A stretch of 64,000 bases of DNA from Micromonospora rubida. Lineage in GTDB: Bacteria; Actinomycetota; Actinomycetes; Mycobacteriales; Micromonosporaceae. The stretch lies in the NCBI RefSeq assembly GCF_009908295.1, contig NZ_JAAALO010000007.1, positions 124,001 through 188,000 of the forward strand. Direction: 5' to 3'. The notes under the pieces are model-generated. The model saw only the letters and a list, made by a program, of their open reading frames with translations, was not told the origin of the DNA and did no database searches. The translations under genes were made by a program, and so were the position numbers. Positions 18,384-26,265 of this stretch are shown piece by piece (the stretch's first letter is position 1; the number at the start of each line of letters is the position of its first letter).

Positions 18384-18523
18384 GTGCCTGCCATTCGCGG
18401 GCTTGGCACCCGGCAGGCTCGCCCAGCAGGGCGGCAGGCAGCGTCGGGAATCTGTTCCCGCCTCGTCACCCAACGTCATGAACACCTCGCCGTGACGCCT
18501 CCGGTCGCGCAAGTGCAGTGGCC

Positions 18524-18549
18524 TGCGCGCATCAAGCGACTCGCGCGCA
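18524..18549 (+). promoter_or_regulatory. Leader hairpin just before the trpS ribosome-binding site
   Basis: TGCGCGC (18524-18530) pairs perfectly with GCGCGCA (18543-18549). The AAAGGGAG ribosome-binding site begins at 18553, so the hairpin could affect ribosome access. I found no Trp-rich leader peptide directly here and no T-box sequence. Confidence 0.3.
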
Positions 18550-18565
18550 GGGAAAGGGAGCACAG

Positions 18566-19528
18566 ATGCGGTTTCTTGCGGGCGCACGCCCGACCGGATC
18601 ACTTCACGTCGGGCACTACTTCGGCATGCTGGACTCGCTGGTGAGCCAAGCCAACGACGAGAAGGCCGAACTGTTCTTCGTCGTCGCGGACCTGCACATG
18701 TTCACCACGAACGCGACCCGGTCCTCGACCGCCGTCATCCAGGAGCGGATCCTCAACCTGATCGCGGACTGCGTGTCGGTGGGCCTCGACCCTGGACGGT
18801 GCACTTTCTACGTCCAGTCCGACGTCCCCAGCCAGGCCCGCCTGTACGCCATCATCCAGAGCCTGGTCCGGGTGCGGGCGCTGCGGGGCCAGATCAGCTT
18901 CAAGGCCATGCTCGGCGGTCGCGCCATTGAGGACGCGTCGCTCGGCCTGCTCGGCTACCCGGTGCTTGAGGCGGCGGACGTGATCGGGCTCGGCGCGACC
19001 GATGTGGCCGTGGGCGACCAGAACGTCGATCACGTGACGATCGCGCGGGAGGTCGTCGCGGAGCTGGAGCAGGAGTTCGGACTGCGCCTGCCCGCGCCGA
19101 CCGCGGTGTTCCGCGAGACCAGGGATCTCATCGGTCTCGACGGCGCCAACAAGATGAGCAAGAGCCTCGGTAACGCCATCGAGCTCTCGGCCACCCCTGA
19201 GGAGGTGGCCAAGGCGGTGGAGGCGATGGCCTACCGGACAACGGACGGTCAGCTGCTCGCGCCGGCCCTGCTCGACGTGATCGGCTCGCCGGAGTCGGCG
19301 GCGGAGGTTCGGGTCGGACTCGAGTCGGGCACCCTGTCGTGGAACGCCGCTCGCGACCTGGTGGCGCGGGCCTTCGAGGCGTTCCTCGAGCCGATCCGGG
19401 ACCGCCGCACCGCGTGGGAGCCGGACCACCTGCGTGATGTGCTGCGCGCCGGCGCGCAGCGCGCCGAGGCCCTCACCGGAGCCACCGTCGAGCAGGTTCG
19501 CGAAGCACTGCACTTCGGCGTCAGATAA
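18566..19528 (+). CDS. trpS: Tryptophanyl-tRNA synthetase, second copy in the cluster
   Basis: 320 aa from the ATG at 18566, with AAAGGGAG 5 nt before it; an in-frame GTG at 18518 has no such site. HIGH-type motif PTGSLHVGH (H14-H17); intact KMSKS near residue 196 within GANKMSKSLGN. It is clearly different from the adjacent minus-strand copy, so this is not a recent tandem duplication. A bacterium needs one TrpRS. Two divergent extra-type copies inside a biosynthetic cluster point to self-protection or to pathway use of Trp-tRNA or an analogue. It is monocistronic as far as can be seen. Confidence 0.88.
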   Translation: MRFLAGARPTGSLHVGHYFGMLDSLVSQANDEKAELFFVVADLHMFTTNATRSSTAVIQERILNLIADCVSVGLDPGRCTFYVQSDVPSQARLYAIIQSLVRVRALRGQISFKAMLGGRAIEDASLGLLGYPVLEAADVIGLGATDVAVGDQNVDHVTIAREVVAELEQEFGLRLPAPTAVFRETRDLIGLDGANKMSKSLGNAIELSATPEEVAKAVEAMAYRTTDGQLLAPALLDVIGSPESAAEVRVGLESGTLSWNAARDLVARAFEAFLEPIRDRRTAWEPDHLRDVLRAGAQRAEALTGATVEQVREALHFGVR

Positions 19529-19826
19529 CTCGCCTTTGCGTTCGGTGAGCTGATCGAAACAGTTTGTCATATCGGCGTGGTTTTGGGGTTCGCAATCATC
19601 GGGGACTCGCAGCGACCAGTGTGCGCACAATGAGTAGTCATGGCCGCTGCCTGTTGCCGGTCCGGATGTGCGAGGTGACGGTACGTGCGACTTTCGCGGC
19701 GCGGGTGATCACGAACGAATAAACCAAGATCGCCGCAACTAGGCAGGCCGCCACCACGTTGGTAGCATCGTCGAACCCGCGAATCGACTTAGCCGGAATT
19801 CGACTAGCGTCAACGGAAGGCGACGA
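19529..19826. other. Intergenic region, possible tiny membrane peptide on minus strand
   Basis: There is no clear gene in these ~300 bp. On the minus strand 19640-19760 encodes VVAACLVAAILVYSFVITRA followed by a basic tail, a plausible single membrane segment with good codon bias. It lacks a ribosome-binding site and a firm start, so I do not call it a gene. Confidence 0.2.
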
Positions 19827-21596
19827 ATGTCTGACGCATGGCTTGTGCCGATTGCCGAAGCGCCCGCAGAATGCGGGCGGAAGGCGGACCGGTTGCGACT
19901 GATTGCCCAAGCCGGACAGTGCGTGCCGCCATCGTGGATTCTGCCGTTCGAGTCTTACCGCCGGGTGCTGGCCCACAACAAGCTGGGTGACTCGCGGGAC
20001 CTGGCTGGAAAGCCGGATCTTCCGCCGGAACTCATCGATGCGGTGACGGAAGTGTATGACACCGTTTTTCGGGGCTCTCCCGTCGTGGTCCGTAGCTCAG
20101 CGCTGTCCGAGGACAACGCTTTTGCCAGTTGTGCAGGCCAATACGAATCGTTCCTCAATCGCACGAGTGCCCAGGAGGTGGTGGCGGCCGTAGCCGACTG
20201 CTACGCCTCGCTGAACTCCCGCAACGCCCGCAGGTACCAGGACCTCCATGGCGTGGACGCCAGTCTGGAACAGATGGCCGTCATCATCCAGGCGATGGTG
20301 TGGCCGGACCGCGCCGGCGTCCTGTTCACCCGCGACCCGGTGGCGGCCACGGAGGTCATGATCGCCGAGTCCGTTCCCGGCCTGGGAACGCCGGTGGTGG
20401 CCGGTAGCGGAGACCCGCTCCGGGTGCAGTTTCACCGCGACGAGGAGAGCCACGACCCCGGCCTGGAGCAGTTGCGGTCGGTCGGGCTTCGGCTGGAGGA
20501 GGCCTTTGGTGCGCCTCAGGACATCGAGTGGGGAATTTCCGACGGACAGCTCTACATATTCCAGTCGCGTGACATCACCCTGAAGGCGCTCACCGAACCG
20601 TACGCCTTCGACCTGCCCGACCCGGTCACGGAGAAGCCCTTCCCGGCTGTGGCTGTCTCGCGCGGAATCGCGGTGGGGCCGGTGCGCCGCTACCCTGGCG
20701 AGGGCTCATTTCACGAGAGCGTGGTGCTGGTCGAGGACCAGTCGGTCGACGGAATTGTCGACGCGGTCTGGTCCGGCGCGGGAGTGCTGCTCACCTCCGG
20801 CGGGGTGCTCAGTCATCTCGCCACGGTGGTGCGGGAGATCGGTCGACCGACGTTGCGAATAGTCGACACGGCCGTGGTCGATGGCGACGTTGTCGTGGTG
20901 GATGCGGTCTCGGGAGCCCTGTGCCGACTCGCCGACGTTCCCCCGACAAAAGCCAAGCAACTGATCTTCGAGGCGGCGCGATCTGCGCGGCGGCCGGGTT
21001 ACGGCATCGACGAGAAGGTCGAGACGGTTCTCTTCGACGAGGATTCCGTCAACGCCATCCTCGCCCGGTTGCGCAGTATCGGAACACCGGCGTTCAAAGG
21101 CGTCCAGAACATCATTCCCTTTGACTACCTTCCCCGGGAGTACTGCTCCTACAGCGTCCGGGCTCAGGTCACCGGCGACACCGTGCGGGTGCAGTACAAG
21201 CGGGCGCTGAAGCCGGTTGGCAATTTCCGGCACGACTACGAGGTGCACGTCCGCGTCGAGACCCTGGCGGCGGCCAGGGAACACCTCGGCCGGGTGGGCC
21301 TCACGGAAATGACCGGTCAGGAACGGGCCCTGGAAGTTCACCACTTCGCGGGATGCACCTTCTCGTTCATGCGCTGGCCCACGTCGCGGCGCTGCTACGT
21401 CGGCATCGACGGCCCCGACGAGGCGATGGTCGAGACGGCCATCAAGGAGCTCGGCCACCAACTTGACGGGCGATTCCGCGTGGCCGACGGTGTGCAGATC
21501 TTCGCTGAGCTGGGCCTGTCGCTCGACGACTGCCTGTTCCCGGATCGGGCCGCGGTGGCGGCCGGCGAAGTACGAGTGGACGAAGGCCCGTGGTGA
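19827..21596 (+). CDS. PEP/pyruvate-binding dikinase-like protein with novel C-terminal domain
   Basis: 589 aa with GGAAGG before the ATG. Residues 1-~270 match the ATP-grasp N-terminal domain of PEP synthase/pyruvate dikinase: VVVRSSALSEDNAFASCAGQYESFL, shown here as two pieces, VVVRSSALSED and GQYESFL, then DIEWGISDGQLYIFQSR. Residues ~290-385 form the swivelling phosphohistidine domain: LLTSGGVLSHLATVVREIG with the His. The PEP barrel is absent. Instead a ~200-residue C-terminal domain follows that I do not recognise. Rifampin phosphotransferase has an analogous build, so phosphorylation of a small molecule is conceivable. It is the first gene of the second biosynthetic operon. Confidence 0.7.
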   Translation: MSDAWLVPIAEAPAECGRKADRLRLIAQAGQCVPPSWILPFESYRRVLAHNKLGDSRDLAGKPDLPPELIDAVTEVYDTVFRGSPVVVRSSALSEDNAFASCAGQYESFLNRTSAQEVVAAVADCYASLNSRNARRYQDLHGVDASLEQMAVIIQAMVWPDRAGVLFTRDPVAATEVMIAESVPGLGTPVVAGSGDPLRVQFHRDEESHDPGLEQLRSVGLRLEEAFGAPQDIEWGISDGQLYIFQSRDITLKALTEPYAFDLPDPVTEKPFPAVAVSRGIAVGPVRRYPGEGSFHESVVLVEDQSVDGIVDAVWSGAGVLLTSGGVLSHLATVVREIGRPTLRIVDTAVVDGDVVVVDAVSGALCRLADVPPTKAKQLIFEAARSARRPGYGIDEKVETVLFDEDSVNAILARLRSIGTPAFKGVQNIIPFDYLPREYCSYSVRAQVTGDTVRVQYKRALKPVGNFRHDYEVHVRVETLAAAREHLGRVGLTEMTGQERALEVHHFAGCTFSFMRWPTSRRCYVGIDGPDEAMVETAIKELGHQLDGRFRVADGVQIFAELGLSLDDCLFPDRAAVAAGEVRVDEGPW

Positions 21597-22765
21597 GTCG
21601 GGCCGCCACGTCCCGCCGGGCCCTGGTGATCGGCGCGGGACAGATCGGCGGAGCGGTCAGCCGGGAGCTGCTCGGCAGGGCGTGGTCCCAGATCGTCATG
21701 GTCACCCGCACCCGGGACTCCGCGACCCGGCTGGCCGAGGTCGACTGGGTACGTAACGAGACCGGGTCGGGCAGGGCGGTGATCGGGTACGGGGACATGT
21801 TGTCCGGTCCGGACCTGACCTTCCTGGACGGCGGGAGAGCGCCGATCGTCGCCGACGCGCCGGGCGGCCTGCTCTCCGCCGTCATCGCCGCCACGGCGGC
21901 CGACGACATCGTCGACGCCACGAATGTCGCGACCCAACTCGGTGGCCAGCATCAGAGTTCCAGCATCGAGACCGTGCTGAACGGGCTGTGTGGCCGGCTC
22001 ACCACGCTGAACCGGCTGCTTCGCGAAGATCCCGGGCTCCGGTACGTCCGCGTCTCGACCACCGGGCTCGGCGGGCTCGGCCTCGAACTCCCCTTCACCC
22101 ACGGCGACGAGAACGAATCCGTGATGTCGACGGCGCTGTGGCGGAAGCTGCAGATATCCGGGGTGGAGCACCACGGCCTGTGGGCCATGGCCCGCTCGTA
22201 TCCGGGACGGGTCCACCTGGTGGTGCCGGCCGCCGCGGTGGGTTTCGAGGGCGCCAGCACGGACGGCCTCGTCGCGGCGGGCGAGGGCAAGGTCTATTCG
22301 TTGCAGGAGATCCTGCTGATGACCCACCCCGCCATGATGGGCGCCATCACCAAGGAGGAGGTCGCCGGCGCGGTGGCCGACATCCTGCTGTCCCCCGGCG
22401 ACGAGCGGGACCTGCTGGCGGCGATGCAGGCGGCAGCCATCGGACCGTCGACCGACGGCGCGGGCGCGGTCGAGCAGCTACGGGAGAAACTCTCCGCCCA
22501 CCCCGACGCCAGGATCACGACCGGCTCACTCGGACCATTCGTCACGGAGTGGATCAGCCGGCTCACGACGCTGCTGTCGACTGCCGGCCACCAGCCTCTG
22601 GGGCAGGTCGTGCGGGAGCAGGCCGACAAGCGGTGGGAGAAGCTGGGCGTGTTCCTGCGGTCCACTCCCGGTCGCCGCTGGGCCGACGTCGGCGCCGACA
22701 GCGTCGACGCGGGCCTGCTGCTGGCCGACATGTTCGCGGCGGAGGGCCGGGGAAGGCCGCGGTGA
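21590..22765 (+). CDS. NAD(P)-binding Rossmann protein of unknown function
   Basis: 391 aa. The GTG at 21590 or the next GTG at 21593 starts the gene; the latter overlaps the previous stop as GTGA. An N-terminal LVIGAGQIGGAVSREL motif shows a Rossmann nucleotide site. The layout (dinucleotide domain, then a segment with TTGLGGLGLELPF) is reminiscent of saccharopine or homoserine dehydrogenase-like proteins, but I cannot place the family or name a catalytic residue. The coupling to the dikinase-like gene suggests joint work on one intermediate. Confidence 0.55.
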   Translation: MVSRAATSRRALVIGAGQIGGAVSRELLGRAWSQIVMVTRTRDSATRLAEVDWVRNETGSGRAVIGYGDMLSGPDLTFLDGGRAPIVADAPGGLLSAVIAATAADDIVDATNVATQLGGQHQSSSIETVLNGLCGRLTTLNRLLREDPGLRYVRVSTTGLGGLGLELPFTHGDENESVMSTALWRKLQISGVEHHGLWAMARSYPGRVHLVVPAAAVGFEGASTDGLVAAGEGKVYSLQEILLMTHPAMMGAITKEEVAGAVADILLSPGDERDLLAAMQAAAIGPSTDGAGAVEQLREKLSAHPDARITTGSLGPFVTEWISRLTTLLSTAGHQPLGQVVREQADKRWEKLGVFLRSTPGRRWADVGADSVDAGLLLADMFAAEGRGRPR

Positions 22766-22855
22766 GCCGGCCCTCCGTGGCCGGCTGACGCACCGCACCA
22801 CGACCACCGTTACGCGATCACCTGTCAACAACCTCTCAGCTTCGGAAGTAGAACG

Positions 22856-23629
22856 ATGACCAGACCCATTGTGCTTGTGACCGACTGCAACGATCTCGCC
22901 TTCGCGGAAATGCGGGGCGCGATGTGGGCGGCGGCGGACGGGGCGCCGCTGGCGATCGAACCGACCGTCTTCACCCACCCGATGTCCGTGATCAACGCCG
23001 CGTTCGCGGTTCGCATGATGGCCGAGGCCTACCCGCCAGAGACGATCATCAGCTTCGTCGTCAACCCGCTGAAGCTCCGGACCGAGCGGATCGTCGGCCG
23101 CACCAAGCACAAGGACATCCTCTTCGAGGGGACGAACACCGGTGTCGCCGGCTGGCTGGTGGACGAGTTCGGCTGCGAGGAGCTGTACGAGCTGCACGAC
23201 CCGGGCTTCGTTCCGTTCGGTGGGAAGTACGTCCACGCCCCGGCCGTGGGGAAGCTGGCCGCCGGCGCGGCTCTCGCCGACCTCGGGAACCCGTTCCCGC
23301 TGGAGCGCCTGCGTCGCGCCGAGCGGACGAGCAAGCTCGTCGTCCACGTCGACAACTTCGGCAACCTCAAGTTCCCCTGGCCGGAGGGCGACATCAACAA
23401 CAAGGGGCGCCGCTACCGGGTGAGCTGGCCCGGACACAGCGTCGAGGCCGTGCTCTGGCGGCGGATGATGGAACGTGAGGACGGCGAGTGGATCATCTAC
23501 CCCGGTAGCTCGCTCGACCTGTGGGAGCTGGGCGAGGTGCGTGGTCGGGGCGTGAGCGCGGCCGACGCCCCGCCCGGCACGGTCCTCACCATCGAGGCTC
23601 TCGACAGCCCCGCGGCCGAGGGGGAGTAG
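22856..23629 (+). CDS. DUF62 / SAM hydroxide-adenosyltransferase-halogenase superfamily enzyme
   Basis: 257 aa; a GGAAG site precedes the ATG. It fits the DUF62 superfamily, which cleaves S-adenosylmethionine at C5' with water or halide (fluorinase FlA, chlorinase SalL). TDCND (9-13) aligns with the TDFGxxD motif, NPLKLRTER with the central loop, and VVHVDNFGNLKFPW with the conserved IDxFGN block. At the position of the His in FHGRD of hydroxide adenosyltransferases this protein reads FGGKYVHAPA, so that catalytic His is replaced by Gly. It may therefore not be a simple SAM hydrolase. Nucleophile and product are unknown. It begins 90 bp after the previous gene and ends 4 bp before the next. 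Confidence 0.75.
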   Translation: MTRPIVLVTDCNDLAFAEMRGAMWAAADGAPLAIEPTVFTHPMSVINAAFAVRMMAEAYPPETIISFVVNPLKLRTERIVGRTKHKDILFEGTNTGVAGWLVDEFGCEELYELHDPGFVPFGGKYVHAPAVGKLAAGAALADLGNPFPLERLRRAERTSKLVVHVDNFGNLKFPWPEGDINNKGRRYRVSWPGHSVEAVLWRRMMEREDGEWIIYPGSSLDLWELGEVRGRGVSAADAPPGTVLTIEALDSPAAEGE

Positions 23630-23633
23630 GTCG

Positions 23634-25118
23634 GTGCGTGCCTCGGTCGACCTCGTCGAACGGGTCGGTGTCCTGTGGGGGGAGGTCGTCGGCCCGTACG
23701 ACGACCTCTTCGAGGCCGGGTCCCCGTCGCTGACCGCCGCGCTGCTGGCGACCCGGATACGCCGGGAACTGGGGCTGCTGGTCACGATCGACCAGGTGCT
23801 CGACCGCCCTCGCCGGGACGAGTTCCTGTCCCAGGTGGCCAGCCTGGCCGCCGACAGCGAGGGCCCTCTGCGGCGGCTGCCGAGGCCGGCGCCGGGAGGC
23901 CCGGGAGCGGCGTCGGACCGGCACCTTCGGCTGCTTGAGAAGCCCGACACCGGCGGGCGTCCCGCGGTCCAGGTCGCGTTCCACGCGGTCGGTGAGAGCC
24001 TGGACCTCGATCGGCTCACCCGTGCGTTCACCGAGATCGTGGCACGGCACGACATCCTGCGCACGGTGCTGCGTTACGAGACCGGCGAGGTGGTCGTGCA
24101 CGGCGCGGAGACGGTGTCGGGCAGCCTGACGGCGCAGCCGTCGGGCCTGACCCCCGAGGGGCTCGGCGGCTGGCTGAGGGCGCACGCGGCCAGGCCCTTC
24201 GACCTGCGACGGGGACCCATGCTGCGGTGGGGTGTTGTCCGCGCCCCGGACGGGGACGTGTTGTTCGTCGACGCGGACCATCTCGCCGTCGACGGCGTCT
24301 CCATGCTCGTCATCCTGCAGGAGCTCGAGCAGCTCTACCGCGACGGCGACGCGCTGACGGGCACGTCGCCGTGGCAGTACGCCGACTACCTCGCCTGGCG
24401 CCGCACGCACTGGGACACCCCGGCGGCGAAGGAGGAGCTCGTCACCTTCTGGCGGCGGTACCTGGGGTCGGTGCCCGACCAACCGGTCCGGCGCGGTCAG
24501 CCGCAGTCGCGGCGGACGGCCGCGGTGCGGGCCTCCCTCGACGTCACGGACCTGCGGGAGGCGCTCGAGCGGGAGATCGCCGACACCAAGCTGACCGCCC
24601 CCATGCTGTTGGTCCGGGCAGCGGCGTACCACCTCCAGGAGGCGCTGGGACCGGGTCCTGTCTTCGCGCTGACGCCGGTGGCGGGCCGCCCGATCGACGC
24701 CTTCGCCGACGTGGTCGGAAATCTGTCGACGGTGGTCCCGGTCCGGGTCGAGATCGACCCGGCGGGGCCGGTCGCCGTCAACGACCAGATCGTCAAGCAG
24801 GCGGTCACCGACGGACGCGCCCACACCGGGCTGCGGCTGAACGAGATCGGACGGGCACTCGGGGCCGAGAAGCCGCCCCGGGTGTTGTACCTCGCCGCCG
24901 AGAGCGAACCGCAGCTTCGGCTGGGCCAGGTGCCGCTGCGGCCGAGGGTGGCCCTGCCGCAGGAGGCGCTGTTCGACGTCAGCGTGTGGCTGCGGTTCGG
25001 AGAGCGCGAGCTCCGGTTGGAGGCGGTCGGGCGCGCGGACACGATCAGTGACGCCGACCTCGACGAGCTGGTGCGGTCGCTGGCGCGGCGGTTGGTCCTG
25101 TCCCCGGAAGGCAGATGA
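23634..25118 (+). CDS. Carrier protein-condensation didomain NRPS protein
   Basis: 494 aa with a GTG start. Residues 1-~70 are a carrier domain: DDLFEAGSPSL with probable phosphopantetheine Ser32. Residues ~90-490 are a condensation domain. Its active-site motif reads DHLAVDG near residue 214; the usual first His of HHxxxDG is Asp, while the second, catalytic His and the DG are kept. SPWQYADYLAWRR and GNLSTVVPVRV are typical later C-domain blocks. It has no adenylation domain and must receive its substrate in trans. It could perform the bond formation that joins the NRPS and PKS parts or does termination by condensation. ATGA overlap with the next gene. Confidence 0.8.
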   Translation: MRASVDLVERVGVLWGEVVGPYDDLFEAGSPSLTAALLATRIRRELGLLVTIDQVLDRPRRDEFLSQVASLAADSEGPLRRLPRPAPGGPGAASDRHLRLLEKPDTGGRPAVQVAFHAVGESLDLDRLTRAFTEIVARHDILRTVLRYETGEVVVHGAETVSGSLTAQPSGLTPEGLGGWLRAHAARPFDLRRGPMLRWGVVRAPDGDVLFVDADHLAVDGVSMLVILQELEQLYRDGDALTGTSPWQYADYLAWRRTHWDTPAAKEELVTFWRRYLGSVPDQPVRRGQPQSRRTAAVRASLDVTDLREALEREIADTKLTAPMLLVRAAAYHLQEALGPGPVFALTPVAGRPIDAFADVVGNLSTVVPVRVEIDPAGPVAVNDQIVKQAVTDGRAHTGLRLNEIGRALGAEKPPRVLYLAAESEPQLRLGQVPLRPRVALPQEALFDVSVWLRFGERELRLEAVGRADTISDADLDELVRSLARRLVLSPEGR

Positions 25119-26245
25119 ACGACCGTCGGGGGACCCGCTCGGTGAAGTGGGATCTCCTGAGCGAACCGCGGAATCTCCCGTTCACCATCGCCGACATGGA
25201 CATCAGCAGCCCGCCGGGGCTCGGGCCGGCGCTGTCCCGGGCGTTGGCGCAGTCCACCTGGGGGTACACGTACCAGGATCCGGCGGTGTTGGAGGCCGTC
25301 ACCGCCTGGTACGCCGACCGTCACCGGGTGACCGTCGCACCGAACCACGTGCTCACCGCCGCCCTGCCGCCGAAGGTGACGCTTCGGGCGGTGCTGGCCG
25401 CACTGGGCTGCGGCGGGCGGACGGTCGTCGTCGAGCCCCCGGTGTACGGCGGATTCCGCAACGCCGCCGCAGCCGTCGGCGCCTCCTGCGTGCCCGCGCC
25501 GCTGTCGCTCGTCGACGGCACCTACCGCCGGGACCTCGCCGCGCTCGACGCGGTGCTGCGCAGGCACCGGCCCCGGGCCATCCTGCTGTGCAGCCCGCAG
25601 AACCCCCTGGGCCGGGTGTGGGACGCCGTGGAGCTCGACGAGCTGCTACGACTGTGCGCCGGCCACGGCGTCGCCGTCGTCAGCGACGAGGTCCACAGCG
25701 ATCTCGTACTGGACGCGGACCGCACGCACACGCCGGCCATCTCCGTCCGGTCCGGGGCCGAGGTCGTGATCGTCTCCAGCCCCGGCAAGACCTTCAACGT
25801 CTCCGGGGTGCCGTCGTCATTCGTCATCGGCGGCGACGAGGCCGTCACCCGGGCCGTACGCGGACAGCTCAACACCTGGGGAGTGCACCCCGGCTCCCTC
25901 GTCACCGACGCGATGATGGTGCATCTGTACACGGCGGAGGCCGCCTGGCTCGACCAGCTCGTCGCGGAGTTGCGCCGGCTGCGGGCGACGCTGCTGGCCG
26001 AGCTGGCGACGGTACCCGGCCTGACGGTCATGCGGCCCACGGCCGGCTTCCTGGCCTGGATCGACTGTCGTGGCCTGGACCCGTCGGGGCCCGCTGGCAG
26101 GTGGTTCGCCGAGCGCGGCGTCGACGTCGTCGGGGGTACGGAGTTCGGCTCCGGCTACGACGGCTTCGTCCGCTGGAACTACGCCACCGACCCGACCCTG
26201 CTGCGGGCGGCGGTGGAGCGCCTGGGTGCCCCTTCGGCGTCATGA
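25115..26245 (+). CDS. PLP-dependent C-S lyase of the MalY/PatB type
   Basis: 376 aa, fold type I aminotransferase family. The N-terminal WDLL...PFTIADMDI, LLCSPQNPLGRVW and SDEVHSDLVLD are hallmarks of MalY/PatB cystathionine beta-lyase-like enzymes. The PLP Lys is K225 in SPGKTFNVSG. Such enzymes cleave C-S bonds of cysteine conjugates to thiol, pyruvate and ammonia; some members act as aminotransferases instead. In this cluster it could release a thiol from a Cys-derived intermediate, which is inference. Last gene of the operon, convergent with the methyltransferase. Confidence 0.8.
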   Translation: MNDRRGTRSVKWDLLSEPRNLPFTIADMDISSPPGLGPALSRALAQSTWGYTYQDPAVLEAVTAWYADRHRVTVAPNHVLTAALPPKVTLRAVLAALGCGGRTVVVEPPVYGGFRNAAAAVGASCVPAPLSLVDGTYRRDLAALDAVLRRHRPRAILLCSPQNPLGRVWDAVELDELLRLCAGHGVAVVSDEVHSDLVLDADRTHTPAISVRSGAEVVIVSSPGKTFNVSGVPSSFVIGGDEAVTRAVRGQLNTWGVHPGSLVTDAMMVHLYTAEAAWLDQLVAELRRLRATLLAELATVPGLTVMRPTAGFLAWIDCRGLDPSGPAGRWFAERGVDVVGGTEFGSGYDGFVRWNYATDPTLLRAAVERLGAPSAS

Positions 26246-26265
26246 CGCCCCACCGCTTACCGCGC

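Noticed and set aside
16790..18481. 563-codon plus-strand ORF over the repeat element and antisense to trpS
   Set aside because: Its first part is the repeat element and the remainder is antisense to a clear synthetase gene.
18310..18495. Trp-containing leader peptide (61 codons) ahead of the plus-strand trpS
   Set aside because: It begins inside the opposing gene and only two Trp codons lie near the promoter, upstream of the probable transcription start, so it would not be in the mRNA.
18361..18565. T-box riboswitch in the trpS leader
   Set aside because: No recognisable T-box sequence (TGGNACCGCG-like) or typical stem I features could be found by eye.
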